From NCBI GenBank assembly GCA_028281725.1, contig JANQJJ010000328.1, forward strand, positions 1 through 41,233: DNA of 41,233 bases. The letters run 5' to 3'. Both the position numbers and the translations under genes were made by a program. The stretch is from Pirellulaceae bacterium. Its GTDB lineage: Bacteria; Planctomycetota; Planctomycetia; Pirellulales; Pirellulaceae. The notes beneath the pieces are model-generated. The model saw only the letters and a list, made by a program, of their open reading frames with translations. It searched no databases and was not told the DNA's origin. Within the stretch, counting starts at the first letter, position 1, and each line of letters starts with the position of its first letter. Below are positions 1-8,149 of the stretch, piece by piece.

Positions 1-679
1 GTAAAGTGATGTCGAGCAGGTTGACGTCCAGCGAATAGTAGTGATCTCGTTCCTGCCCGAGCGAATCAAAGCAAGATTGGAGCATTTGTTCGGCGGTCTC
101 TGAGTCTCCCTTGGTCGCGGCGGCGGCGGCTTGGGCTGCCTGTTCGCTAAAGAGTAATTGATCCAGGTTGCTGGTATACCGCAATTGTTGGGTCATTAGC
201 TGGATCTGTAGATAAGCGTAACCCAAGGCCGCGAAGTCATCTCGCCAGCGCTGGGCGTTGTCCAGGCGGTCGAGATCCTGGGCGTCCGTCTCGTGCTGGG
301 TAGCCGACTGCTGTGGCACGGAAGCAACCGAGCTTGGAACGGCCAGACCAACTTGCTCGAGTATCAAGTCTTGGAACACCCTCCAAGGTGCGGTGGGCCT
401 GAGCAAGAAACTTCCTTCCCCGGCGATGCGATCGGCAAGATCACTTGCGACCTGTTCTTCGGAAATCGCGGGCAAGATGAAAACCGTCTCGTGCAGGTCG
501 CTTGGCGGCTGGGTGGCAGGTTGCCAGCGTGGGGTCGTTCCCATCTGATCTATCAGAAGCGGATGCCACAGAGCGACCCAGCCACTGAGCAGTTCTTCCG
601 CCTGCGTGCTTGGCAAGCTGCGCGGAAAACCGTCCAGATCGTGGCCGGGCAGGAGGAAGACGCAATCGCGTAGAGGCAT
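1..679 (-). CDS. Conserved protein of unknown function, 3' part cut by window edge
   Basis: An uninterrupted minus-strand frame of 226 codons runs from an ATG at 679 to the window edge. It starts MPLRDCVFLLPGHDL and contains a helical region around residues 140-220 with the stretch QRWRDDFAALGYAYLQ. There is no signal peptide or membrane segment in the visible part. The pattern, a short N-terminal strand followed by an alpha/beta region and then helices, reminds me of a planctomycete-conserved family sometimes linked to glycoside hydrolase family 38-like proteins, but I cannot confirm this. It is divergent from the PilM operon, with 400 bp between the starts. The open frame and protein-like composition make it a real gene; its function is not known to me. 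Confidence 0.7.
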   Translation of the reverse strand, partial: MPLRDCVFLLPGHDLDGFPRSLPSTQAEELLSGWVALWHPLLIDQMGTTPRWQPATQPPSDLHETVFILPAISEEQVASDLADRIAGEGSFLLRPTAPWRVFQDLILEQVGLAVPSSVASVPQQSATQHETDAQDLDRLDNAQRWRDDFAALGYAYLQIQLMTQQLRYTSNLDQLLFSEQAAQAAAAATKGDSETAEQMLQSCFDSLGQERDHYYSLDVNLLDITL

Positions 680-1079
680 AAGCGGCACCTAAACAACAGA
701 GGAACTAAAGCGGTATGGATCGGTCCGGCCAACTCGCATGCCGCACCCGACCGTCAAATTCGGCCCCATGCGACCAGGGTGGATGCCTTTAGCCGGTTTT
801 TTTAGGGGGAAGACCCTCGAAAGTTGGTAAAATCGGGCTGCAGCTGTGGGAGAAATTTGACATAGGGGGGCCAATCTCGATACAGTTTAATAAGTGAGGG
901 AGTCTATTCGTACGGGTAGGTCTCTGCAGGCTCTTGCCTTCAGGCGTGGCTTGGGGGCAGCTTTTCGACTCGATCTAGTCCTGTTTTACTGCTTTTCGTG
1001 CCAGTTTGTCGCAGCCCCATTTCACGGCCATCAGACAACTTGCATTGCTGGAAGCTGACATCTTTAAGGTGCGATTGTT
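680..1079. other. Intergenic region between divergent genes
   Basis: 400 bp with no convincing gene. It must hold the promoters of the minus-strand gene ending at 679 and the plus-strand PilM operon. One sigma-70-like promoter is visible at 857-886. The short reading frames here have no ribosome site and no protein-like features. Confidence 0.6.
857..886 (+). promoter_or_regulatory. Candidate sigma-70 promoter of the PilM operon
   Basis: A perfect -35 box TTGACA (857-862) is followed after 18 nt by TACAGT (881-886), which matches 4 of 6 bases of the -10 consensus. Transcription would start near 893, leaving a leader of about 187 nt before the ATG at 1080. This is a sequence match only, and planctomycete promoters often diverge from consensus. 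Confidence 0.4.
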
Positions 1080-3335
1080 ATGGCCAAAGTGTCATCGGTA
1101 TGGGGTATTGAGATCGGCCAAAGTGCACTCAAAGCGCTTCGCTGTACGCTCGGTGAAGGGGGAGTCGTTGCCGAAGCGTTCGATTATATCGAGTATCCCA
1201 AAATCCTCAGCCAGCCCGAGGCGGACCCTCAGACCATGGTCCGAGAGGCGCTCGACACGTTCGTCAAGCGAAACGACTTGACGAAAACCAGCGTGGCGCT
1301 GAGCGTTCCGGGGCAAAACGGCTTGGCCAAGTTCTTCAAGCCACCGCCGGTCGAACTGAAAAAGATCCCCGACATTGTCAAATACGAGGCGAAGCAGCAG
1401 ATCCCCTTCGACCTGGAAGATGTGATTTGGGACTACCAGCTGATGTCTGGTGGCGATATCTCCGATGGCTTCGCACTCGAAAGCGAAGTCGGTTTGTTTG
1501 CGATGAAACGTGATGCGGTTTATCGCGCGCTTGAGCCCCTCCAGGCTGCGGATGTTGAAATTGACTTGCTGCAGCTGGCTCCGCTGAGCATCTACAACAT
1601 GGTGACCTATGACAAGAGCCTGGCAAGTGACGAACAGACGCATTACGACTCCGAACATCCGCCGAAGTCGACGATCGTCCTGGCCATGGGGACCGACGCG
1701 ACCGATCTGATTGTGACCAATGGTTACCGAGTCTGGCAAAGGAGTATGCCGCTGGGCGGGAACCACTTCACGCGGCGTCTGACCAAAGACCTGAAGCTGA
1801 CCTTCGCGAAAGCCGAACACCTCAAACGCAACGCCATGGAGGCGGACGATCCCAAGCTGGTGTTCCAAGCGATGCGTCCGGTCTTCAATGATCTGGTTAC
1901 CGAGGTGCAGCGTTCCATGGGATTCTTCCGCAGCCTAAACAAAAAGGCGGAAATCGGTTCGTTGATCATGCTTGGCAACTCCGTCAAACTCCCGGGGCTT
2001 TCGCAATATCTCAGCAAGAACCTAGCCATGGATGTGGAGATCCTGGAGACGTTCTCATTGCTTTCCGGCGACGAAGTAACGATGGCCCCGGCGTTCAAGG
2101 AGCATGTGACGGCGTTCGGGCCGGTGTATGGATTGTGTCTCCAGGCTTTGGGCAAGGGGCCGGTCCAAACGAATCTGGTGCCCCAGGAGGTGTTGCAAGA
2201 ACGACTCATTCGCGCCAAAAAGCCGTGGGCGGTGGCGGCGGCTGCGGCCCTACTGTTGGGCTTCGCCGGCAACCTCCTCTTCGCCGGCAATCGTTGGGCT
2301 TACGTTCATCCCGACCTGTGGGAGCCGGCCATGGCGGCAGCCGGTAATACGAAGAGTACCAGTGATTCCAAAATCTCAGAAGACAAGACCCAAGTGAATC
2401 AAGTGGAATTGTTGAAGCGGATTGGCGCCGAGGTCAGCGGTAGTAGTGATCGTCGCCTATTGTGGATGGAATTGCTCGATGGGCTGTTCCAGTCGCTCAA
2501 TCGTTCGGATGGATTCGACCCACGCGCGATGCCCTCTCCGACAGAGGTGCCTTACGATGAACGGACGGATATTCACGTCACCAAATTGGATTCGAAGTAC
2601 TACGAAGATCTCAGCACTTATCTGACCGAGGACATCGTCCGCCTCTACGAAGAAGATAAAAAAACGCGGCTCGAACGACTGGGGCTGCTTGAACCGGCTC
2701 CCGAAGACGGGGCAGAGGACTCGGCTGATACCACGACTGCAGCGACCGGTACTGCGTTCGGCGATGGGGACGAAGGTAACTCTGGCTGGGTAATCCAGAT
2801 CGATGGCTTCCACTACCATAACGGGCAGAGGTATGCCGCTACGGGTGACGAGCGTCGAGACTATGTCTTGAAAACACTCGTCCACACCTTGGAAACTGGC
2901 AGCGTCACCTTGCCGGCTGGAATCGACACCGATGAGGTCGAATTCACGTATCAGGAATTGGGAGTCAGCAATCCATTTATCATCTCCGACAAACATTTGA
3001 AGGATCACCAAGAGCCCAATCCTGAGTACAGGCAAGCTATGGGCTCCGCCGGCGGCGATGCGGGCTATGGTATGGTCGGTGGTCCTGGCATGGGGGGGAG
3101 CCCTGGTACTGGTTACGGTACGAGCGGGGGTTCCAGGAAGAATACGGACTCCGATATTCCCCCGACCTTTCCAGCTCCCAAGTACATGTTCAAATTGCAG
3201 CTGATTTGGCGTGAAAAACCTCTGACCGAGCGCCTGGAAGCCAAGAAAAAGGCGGAGGAGGAAGCGGCCGCGGCAGCAGCGGCTGCTGAAGAAAACTTGG
3301 CCGGAGGCACCGGCGGCGGCAACCTGCCGCTTTAG
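1080..3335 (+). CDS. pilM: PilM-type actin-like protein fused to a PilN-like membrane segment
   Basis: 751 aa. Residues 1-365 form a PilM/FtsA-type actin-like ATPase fold: the first phosphate motif is VWGIEIGQSALKAL (7-20), the second lies at 198-230 and ends in PLGGNHFT, and the adenosine-side motif is LIMLGNSVKLPGL (295-307). A PilN-like junction follows (TNLVPQEV, 364-371) and then one membrane segment (about 383-403). The rest is extracytoplasmic, with a Gly-rich patch near 654-686 and an Ala/Glu-rich C-terminus. PilM normally binds the PilN N-terminus on the cytoplasmic face of the type IV pilus alignment complex; here both parts lie in one chain. The conserved Asp of the second phosphate motif is Ala202. 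The ATG has AAGGTG just upstream. No pilB, pilC, pilQ or pilin gene is in the window, so a pilus role is inferred only. Confidence 0.8.
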   Translation: MAKVSSVWGIEIGQSALKALRCTLGEGGVVAEAFDYIEYPKILSQPEADPQTMVREALDTFVKRNDLTKTSVALSVPGQNGLAKFFKPPPVELKKIPDIVKYEAKQQIPFDLEDVIWDYQLMSGGDISDGFALESEVGLFAMKRDAVYRALEPLQAADVEIDLLQLAPLSIYNMVTYDKSLASDEQTHYDSEHPPKSTIVLAMGTDATDLIVTNGYRVWQRSMPLGGNHFTRRLTKDLKLTFAKAEHLKRNAMEADDPKLVFQAMRPVFNDLVTEVQRSMGFFRSLNKKAEIGSLIMLGNSVKLPGLSQYLSKNLAMDVEILETFSLLSGDEVTMAPAFKEHVTAFGPVYGLCLQALGKGPVQTNLVPQEVLQERLIRAKKPWAVAAAAALLLGFAGNLLFAGNRWAYVHPDLWEPAMAAAGNTKSTSDSKISEDKTQVNQVELLKRIGAEVSGSSDRRLLWMELLDGLFQSLNRSDGFDPRAMPSPTEVPYDERTDIHVTKLDSKYYEDLSTYLTEDIVRLYEEDKKTRLERLGLLEPAPEDGAEDSADTTTAATGTAFGDGDEGNSGWVIQIDGFHYHNGQRYAATGDERRDYVLKTLVHTLETGSVTLPAGIDTDEVEFTYQELGVSNPFIISDKHLKDHQEPNPEYRQAMGSAGGDAGYGMVGGPGMGGSPGTGYGTSGGSRKNTDSDIPPTFPAPKYMFKLQLIWREKPLTERLEAKKKAEEEAAAAAAAAEENLAGGTGGGNLPL

Positions 3336-3409
3336 TCAGAAACTCTCCAAAGATTTTGAAACAGATCCACTTAGTCTTTTCGTAAGCAATCGCTCTCAGG
3401 AATCGAGCC

Positions 3410-5275
3410 ATGGACCAACTAAAACAGATTTTGTCCCAAGCGGCCAAGCACCAATTTTGGATTGTGACCGGCCTAGCGGTGGTCATGGGGATTGCCGGCT
3501 TTTTCCTAGCGACATCGACGATCAACGAGCTGTACGACGCTCAGAAGTCAGCCCTGGATACGCACTACAGCAATATTGATGGGGTGCAATCTGTCATTTC
3601 GACTCACCCCAACGAGATTTCCAAACAGCAGATGGATGCGATTATCGGAAGTATGGCCGAGGACGTGCGAGCAGCCTGGGAAAGCCAGTACGAGCGCCAA
3701 GCAGCCATTCTCAAGTGGCCCGAAGAGATCAGTTCGCCAAGTTTGGTTCGTAAGTTGAAAGAGTACTTGCCGATTGAGATCAAGCTGACCTATCCGGAAG
3801 AACCGTCGAAGATCGTCGATGGCGAAAAAAGGGCCTACGCACTTTACTTCGATACCCAAATGATACGACTAGCCAAGCTGATTGGTTGTGAGTGGGTAGG
3901 CGAGGCGAGCGAAGTCTCCAACGCAGCCGGAGGAATGGGAATGGCGGGAATGGGTGGAGGCTACGATGACGACTTCGGTAGTGACGGTAGCGGATATAGC
4001 GGCGACATGTTCGGCGGCGGCGAGGGGTATGGAGATGAAGGAGGGTATGGCGCGCCCGGTTACGGTTCCGGCGCCGGTGTGATATCGAATAAACCTCGTG
4101 ATTTGGTCACTTGGCCGAAGACGAGCCAAGATGAGCTGATTAGCTCCATCCAGATGTGGCGTGGTGATACTCCCAACGTCTACCAGATCTTCTATACCCA
4201 GGAGAATATGTGGATCCTCGAAGGGTTACTGAACATCATCAAGAAGACCAATGGCGCCGCACAGGCCAATTTTCAGTGCACGATCAAAGAGATCGAGTTC
4301 CTCCGGATCGGTAGATCTGCGGTCGGTCAGGCCGGCTCGATCGACGGTGCTGCCGGTAGTCGCGGGATGTATGGCGGGGAAATGTACGGCGGCATGGGGG
4401 ACGAAATGTATGGAGGCGAAATGTTCAGCGGAGAAGGCGGAGAAGGAGAGGAAGAGATGTTCGGCGGCTCGGGCGGTCCGACGGCCGCGGTGACGACCGA
4501 TCCGGCAGATAACCGCTACGTAGACGCTGCCTTTGCTCCCGTCTCAGGAGCCGACCTTCGCTCGAGCATGCAGAGCGAAGACCCCGAAGACGCCTACTTC
4601 GCCGTGGCCAAACGAATTCCAGTCCGTCTGCGTCTGAAAATCGATCAAAGAAAAATCAATGAGTTCTTGGCCAACTGTGGCAATGCCGACCTGATGCTGG
4701 AAGTCCGCCAAGTTCGACTCGGTGATACTGAGCCGGCCGCCGGCCCCGGCGGTGGTGGCGGATATGGTGGATATGGCGGAGAAATGGGCGGAATGGGAGG
4801 CGGCTACGGAGATGATGGAGGATACGGAGAGGCTGGAGGCTATGGTGGTGAAGGATACGGAGGTAGCGGGTATGGAGGTAGCGGGTATGGAATGGCCGGT
4901 TCCACCAAGATCGACAGGAATCCTTGGGACATTCCGATTGAAGTCTACGGGGTCGTTTACCTGTTTAATCCTGTCGACATCGAACGCCTCGGTTTGAGCA
5001 AGGTGGACGAGGCGACGGAAGTCAGCGATACGCTGGGAGGTTCCGCAACTCCTGCCGTTCCCGTAGCGCCCGACGCGGCGCCCGCAGTGCCTCCGGCCAC
5101 TAGCGGCGATCCTGAAACAGGAACAGGCGAACCGGCCACAACGACGACCGACGGTACTGAGACGCCGCCTGTGGCTCCGCAACCTGATGCGACGACACCG
5201 GCTAATGCAACGGAGACCGGAACGACTGATTCTGGTACCGCCGCCGCTCAACCGGCAGCGCCGAGTTCCAATTGA
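3410..5275 (+). CDS. Single-pass membrane protein with Gly/Tyr-rich repeats, PilM operon
   Basis: 621 aa. The N-terminus is short and cytoplasmic, followed by one membrane helix (about 17-36, FWIVTGLAVVMGIAGFF) and a large exported part, the topology of PilN/PilO-like pilus alignment proteins. Three low-complexity tracts rich in Gly, Tyr, Met and acidic residues lie at about 174-224, 311-357 and 442-499, between more ordered segments. The last 75 residues are rich in Pro, Ala and Thr, like a cell-wall or surface linker. It starts 74 bp after the PilM-like gene and is almost surely cotranscribed. I recognise no enzyme domain. It could be a PilO/PilP-like scaffold or an adhesive/structural protein. 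The gene is real; its function is unknown. Confidence 0.8.
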   Translation: MDQLKQILSQAAKHQFWIVTGLAVVMGIAGFFLATSTINELYDAQKSALDTHYSNIDGVQSVISTHPNEISKQQMDAIIGSMAEDVRAAWESQYERQAAILKWPEEISSPSLVRKLKEYLPIEIKLTYPEEPSKIVDGEKRAYALYFDTQMIRLAKLIGCEWVGEASEVSNAAGGMGMAGMGGGYDDDFGSDGSGYSGDMFGGGEGYGDEGGYGAPGYGSGAGVISNKPRDLVTWPKTSQDELISSIQMWRGDTPNVYQIFYTQENMWILEGLLNIIKKTNGAAQANFQCTIKEIEFLRIGRSAVGQAGSIDGAAGSRGMYGGEMYGGMGDEMYGGEMFSGEGGEGEEEMFGGSGGPTAAVTTDPADNRYVDAAFAPVSGADLRSSMQSEDPEDAYFAVAKRIPVRLRLKIDQRKINEFLANCGNADLMLEVRQVRLGDTEPAAGPGGGGGYGGYGGEMGGMGGGYGDDGGYGEAGGYGGEGYGGSGYGGSGYGMAGSTKIDRNPWDIPIEVYGVVYLFNPVDIERLGLSKVDEATEVSDTLGGSATPAVPVAPDAAPAVPPATSGDPETGTGEPATTTTDGTETPPVAPQPDATTPANATETGTTDSGTAAAQPAAPSSN

Positions 5276-5396
5276 CCCATGGCAGTGCGTTTCACTTCAG
5301 GGGATAGCGTTTGGTTTAAAACTTAGCTTTGCACCACTTGAGCACCGAGTTCAGCGGAGACGCACGGTTCAGCTGAGATCCACAATTCAACGGACT

Positions 5397-5421
5397 TTCG
5401 AATCTTTTGGGTTCGAATCTT
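5397..5421. repeat. 10-bp direct repeat TTCGAATCTT, two copies
   Basis: TTCGAATCTT occurs at 5397-5406 and again at 5412-5421, a 15-bp period, in the 228-bp spacer before the third gene of the PilM operon. Each copy contains the palindrome TTCGAA. It could be a regulator site or chance. Confidence 0.4.
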
Positions 5422-5503
5422 ACTGACGGCACTTAACTTACCAAAGGCACCGAACAATCCGATTGTTAGAACCCAGTCGGCAATTCGTAGGGAGCGAAAA
5501 GAA

Positions 5504-7990
5504 ATGTTTGGCAAGAAAAACAAAGACCAGGCAGCCACTGAAAATGCCAAAGAGCCTCAGGCCAAGAAAAGTAAGAAACCGGCGTTAGCCAAGGGGGGCC
5601 CCGGCTTTCTGGCAGCCCACGTGGAGAAGATAGTTTTTTCAGTGGTCATTCTTGCCGTTGGATATGTGGTTTATCAAGGGTTTTCTCAGGAAGGGTATCC
5701 CGAGTCGCGGGTGCCGGAAACGCTGCAGACACGTTCCAGCAGTCTGTTGCAGCAGATCAGCGAAGATCATTGGGCTGAAATTGCAGATGAAAGGGAGGTC
5801 AAGCACGATTTCAAGAAGATGGCCGCCGACGCGCGGCGTCCGGCAAGTTCCGAAAGGTATCAATCCGATGTGTGGGATCCCAAACCCCAGGGCGTTTACG
5901 AAAAACGGGGAGACCCCAAGCTTTCTCCACCTGAACAGGTCGTGGTATCGAATGTTTATGGTGCTCTAGCCGTCGAGGTGCAAAAGGAAGCCCTGGACCC
6001 CTATGAGGCTCTTGAGGACGCCGAACCGATCAAGGCCAAGGTCAGTTCACGGTCGCGGCGAAATCGAGGTGGTAATGCCGGTGCTGGTGGCGAGGGCTAT
6101 GGTGGCGAAGGGTATGGCAGCGAGGGCTATGGTGAAGAAGGCTACGGCGGGCCTGGTGGTGGACCAGGGGCGGGCCCGACGAAGGCAAAACGCTACCTGA
6201 ACGCAGACTATGACCTGGGGGCACCCGTCGGTGGGACCGCAAGTATGGGCGGCTACGGCGACATGGGGGGTGGCTATGGTGATATGGGCGGATATGGAAG
6301 CATGGGGGGTGCCGGAGAAGGTTATGGCGGGTCCGGTGGAGGAACCGTCGGAGCCGGTGGTGGTCGTGGCTTGGGCGAAAGAAAAAACATCGGTCCCCAG
6401 ACCAAGGTGGCGTCTAAAGCCGTATTGTTCAATGCAATCACGGCACTCGTGCCGCATAAGCAGATGGCGGACGAATATCTGAGCCAATTCGAAAACACAG
6501 GTACCTTTATTGCCAAGAGGGATATGCCGGTCTATCTCTCGTTCGAGGTACAGCGTGTCGATGTCACTGCCGACCCAGCTCGAGAGATTAACGAAGCGGA
6601 ATGGAAGACCATCACCGATGGGATCGAGCAATATAGCTTGCCCAAGAAGGACAAGTGGGCGATTATCCCTCCGGTTGGCAGTCGCATTCCGGAGGTCATA
6701 GACCGCAATGCAGTGGCTCTTGGTCTCACCATGCCCATTCCACCGCTGCTGCTTCGCGACTATCGACATTTCAGCAAGCACCCAGCGATCGATTGGGCAT
6801 GGAATGCGAAAAGTCTCAGACCAGCTACGGTGCCCGTTGGTGGTCGTCAACAGGAGGGGGACGATGAGGACAGCGAAGACGTGCTTCCGGGCATGCGCGC
6901 CGGCGGAAACACCGGTGGCATGGGCGGTGGCTACGGCGAGATGGGCGGTGGCTACGGTGAGATGATGGGCGGTGGCTATGGAGAGATGGGCGGTGGCTAC
7001 GGTAGCGAGGGTTACGGTGAGATGGGCGGCGGCTACGGTGAGATGGGTGGCGGCTATGGCGACATGGGTGGCTACGGTGAGATGGGCGGCGGCTATGGTG
7101 ACATGGGCGGCGGCTATGGTGACATGGGCGGCTACGGTGACATGGGTGGCGGATATGGAGGCATGGGTGGCTATGGAGGCGGGGCAGCTACTGCCATGGC
7201 GCCTCAGCCGGAACACAAAATGGTTCGGTGCTACGACATGCTGCTCAAGGGGTCAATCGGCAAAGTCTATCGCTATCGCGTTCGCTTGATCATGCGAGAT
7301 CCGAACTATCCGGAGAATGGCCGCATCCCGATGCCTGAACCGAGTGCGATGAAGGACGATGTTTGGGCTCGCGTTTCCAAGATTATGGATCAGGATAACG
7401 CGGCAATTGACGCCAATCCGAAGGCCCTGCGAACGATGCTGCACACGGACTGGAGTGAGCCAAGTCCGCCCGTTCTGGTACAAGCTCCGTTGGAAGTCTT
7501 TGCCGGCGAGGTCGAATTTGAAGGCCCGCGTTCGTTTATTGCCGGCAGTGACCGCACGATCGCCGTATCGGTCCGTGAACCCGAAGCGACGGTCGTCGCT
7601 ACGGCCATGGATTCTCACGGGGCCATGTTTGCCTTCGAGGAGGAAAAGGTGCGGCGCGGAACCGTCCTGAGCAAGGAATTCGATGCCGAGTTGATCGTGC
7701 CCAGCACGAGACAAGTCAAGGTCAAGGAGGATTATGTGTTGAACTCCCGGGCGACCGTCGCCGACATGCGTGGTGGTGTCAAACTGGCCGGGAGCAGCAT
7801 GGATGACCCACTGACCGCCGGCGGTGAAATGATGATCTTGCATCGTGACGGTCGTATTCAGATCACCAATGATCTCGATGACTTGTTCCTGTACCGGATG
7901 TATTCTTTCGCCGATGACAAAGAGGCTGCCAAAAAAGCGGGCTCCAATACCATGGATGCAGGATACGGCGCCGGCGGTGGTGAATTCTAG
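5504..7990 (+). CDS. Single-pass membrane protein with long Gly/Tyr/Met-rich repeats, PilM operon
   Basis: 828 aa. The N-terminus is basic and cytoplasmic (1-38, many Lys), followed by one membrane helix (about 42-58, KIVFSVVILAVGYVVYQGF) and an exported body. Gly-rich tracts lie at about 189-225 and 245-290, with a very long one at 470-560 built from units like GGGYGEM and GGGYGDM. Ordered, conserved-looking segments lie between them (300-460) and after them (565-815). It shares topology and repeat style with the protein before it, so the two are probably paralogous or co-evolved parts of one assembly with the PilM-like protein. The ATG at 5504 has GGGAG 9 nt upstream. The 228-bp spacer before it may hold an extra promoter. 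A strong hairpin terminator follows at 8065. Function unknown. Confidence 0.8.
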   Translation: MFGKKNKDQAATENAKEPQAKKSKKPALAKGGPGFLAAHVEKIVFSVVILAVGYVVYQGFSQEGYPESRVPETLQTRSSSLLQQISEDHWAEIADEREVKHDFKKMAADARRPASSERYQSDVWDPKPQGVYEKRGDPKLSPPEQVVVSNVYGALAVEVQKEALDPYEALEDAEPIKAKVSSRSRRNRGGNAGAGGEGYGGEGYGSEGYGEEGYGGPGGGPGAGPTKAKRYLNADYDLGAPVGGTASMGGYGDMGGGYGDMGGYGSMGGAGEGYGGSGGGTVGAGGGRGLGERKNIGPQTKVASKAVLFNAITALVPHKQMADEYLSQFENTGTFIAKRDMPVYLSFEVQRVDVTADPAREINEAEWKTITDGIEQYSLPKKDKWAIIPPVGSRIPEVIDRNAVALGLTMPIPPLLLRDYRHFSKHPAIDWAWNAKSLRPATVPVGGRQQEGDDEDSEDVLPGMRAGGNTGGMGGGYGEMGGGYGEMMGGGYGEMGGGYGSEGYGEMGGGYGEMGGGYGDMGGYGEMGGGYGDMGGGYGDMGGYGDMGGGYGGMGGYGGGAATAMAPQPEHKMVRCYDMLLKGSIGKVYRYRVRLIMRDPNYPENGRIPMPEPSAMKDDVWARVSKIMDQDNAAIDANPKALRTMLHTDWSEPSPPVLVQAPLEVFAGEVEFEGPRSFIAGSDRTIAVSVREPEATVVATAMDSHGAMFAFEEEKVRRGTVLSKEFDAELIVPSTRQVKVKEDYVLNSRATVADMRGGVKLAGSSMDDPLTAGGEMMILHRDGRIQITNDLDDLFLYRMYSFADDKEAAKKAGSNTMDAGYGAGGGEF
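6912..7185 (+). repeat. In-frame tandem minisatellite encoding GGGYGEM/GGGYGDM units
   Basis: About 270 bp of imperfect tandem repeats of 15-24 bp, with the core GGCGGTGGCTACGGTGAGATG and variants. All unit lengths are multiples of three, so the frame is kept. The tract encodes alternating Gly-Gly-Gly-Tyr-Gly, an acidic residue and Met. Synonymous differences between units suggest selection for the peptide and not only recent slippage. Confidence 0.85.
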
Positions 7991-8064
7991 CCGCGGTTCG
8001 GCGCCATAGTTGTTTTGCGTGCAGCTCAGCGGCTGCTCGCAGGCATGCGACATGCCAACACGAG

Positions 8065-8089
8065 AAAGGCCGGGAAAAACCCGGCCTTT
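8065..8089. terminator. Bidirectional intrinsic terminator
   Basis: A perfect 10-bp stem, AAAGGCCGGG / CCCGGCCTTT, with a 5-nt AAAAA loop. It sits between the convergent ends of the PilM operon (7990) and the VWA gene (8150). The A/T ends of the stem make it usable on either strand, although the T-run is only three bases. Confidence 0.8.
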
Positions 8090-8149
8090 CATCGTACTGT
8101 TCCCCAAAGACTCCGGTCCAGAAGCCTCATCCGATGAGGTTGTCACCGC

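Noticed and set aside
1092..1868. 258-codon minus-strand frame antisense to the PilM-like gene
   Set aside because: Shadow of a well-supported gene; no recognisable domain or start signal.
4544..5251. 235-codon minus-strand frame antisense to the second PilM-operon gene
   Set aside because: Arg/Ser-rich shadow of the Gly-rich and Pro/Ala/Thr-rich coding sequence; the plus-strand frame has the membrane helix and good start.
6047..7216. 389-codon minus-strand open frame antisense to the third PilM-operon gene, reading as Ala/His/Thr/Val repeats
   Set aside because: It exists only because the GC-rich Gly repeat has no stops on the other strand; the product is a mirror of the repeat with no domain or ribosome site.
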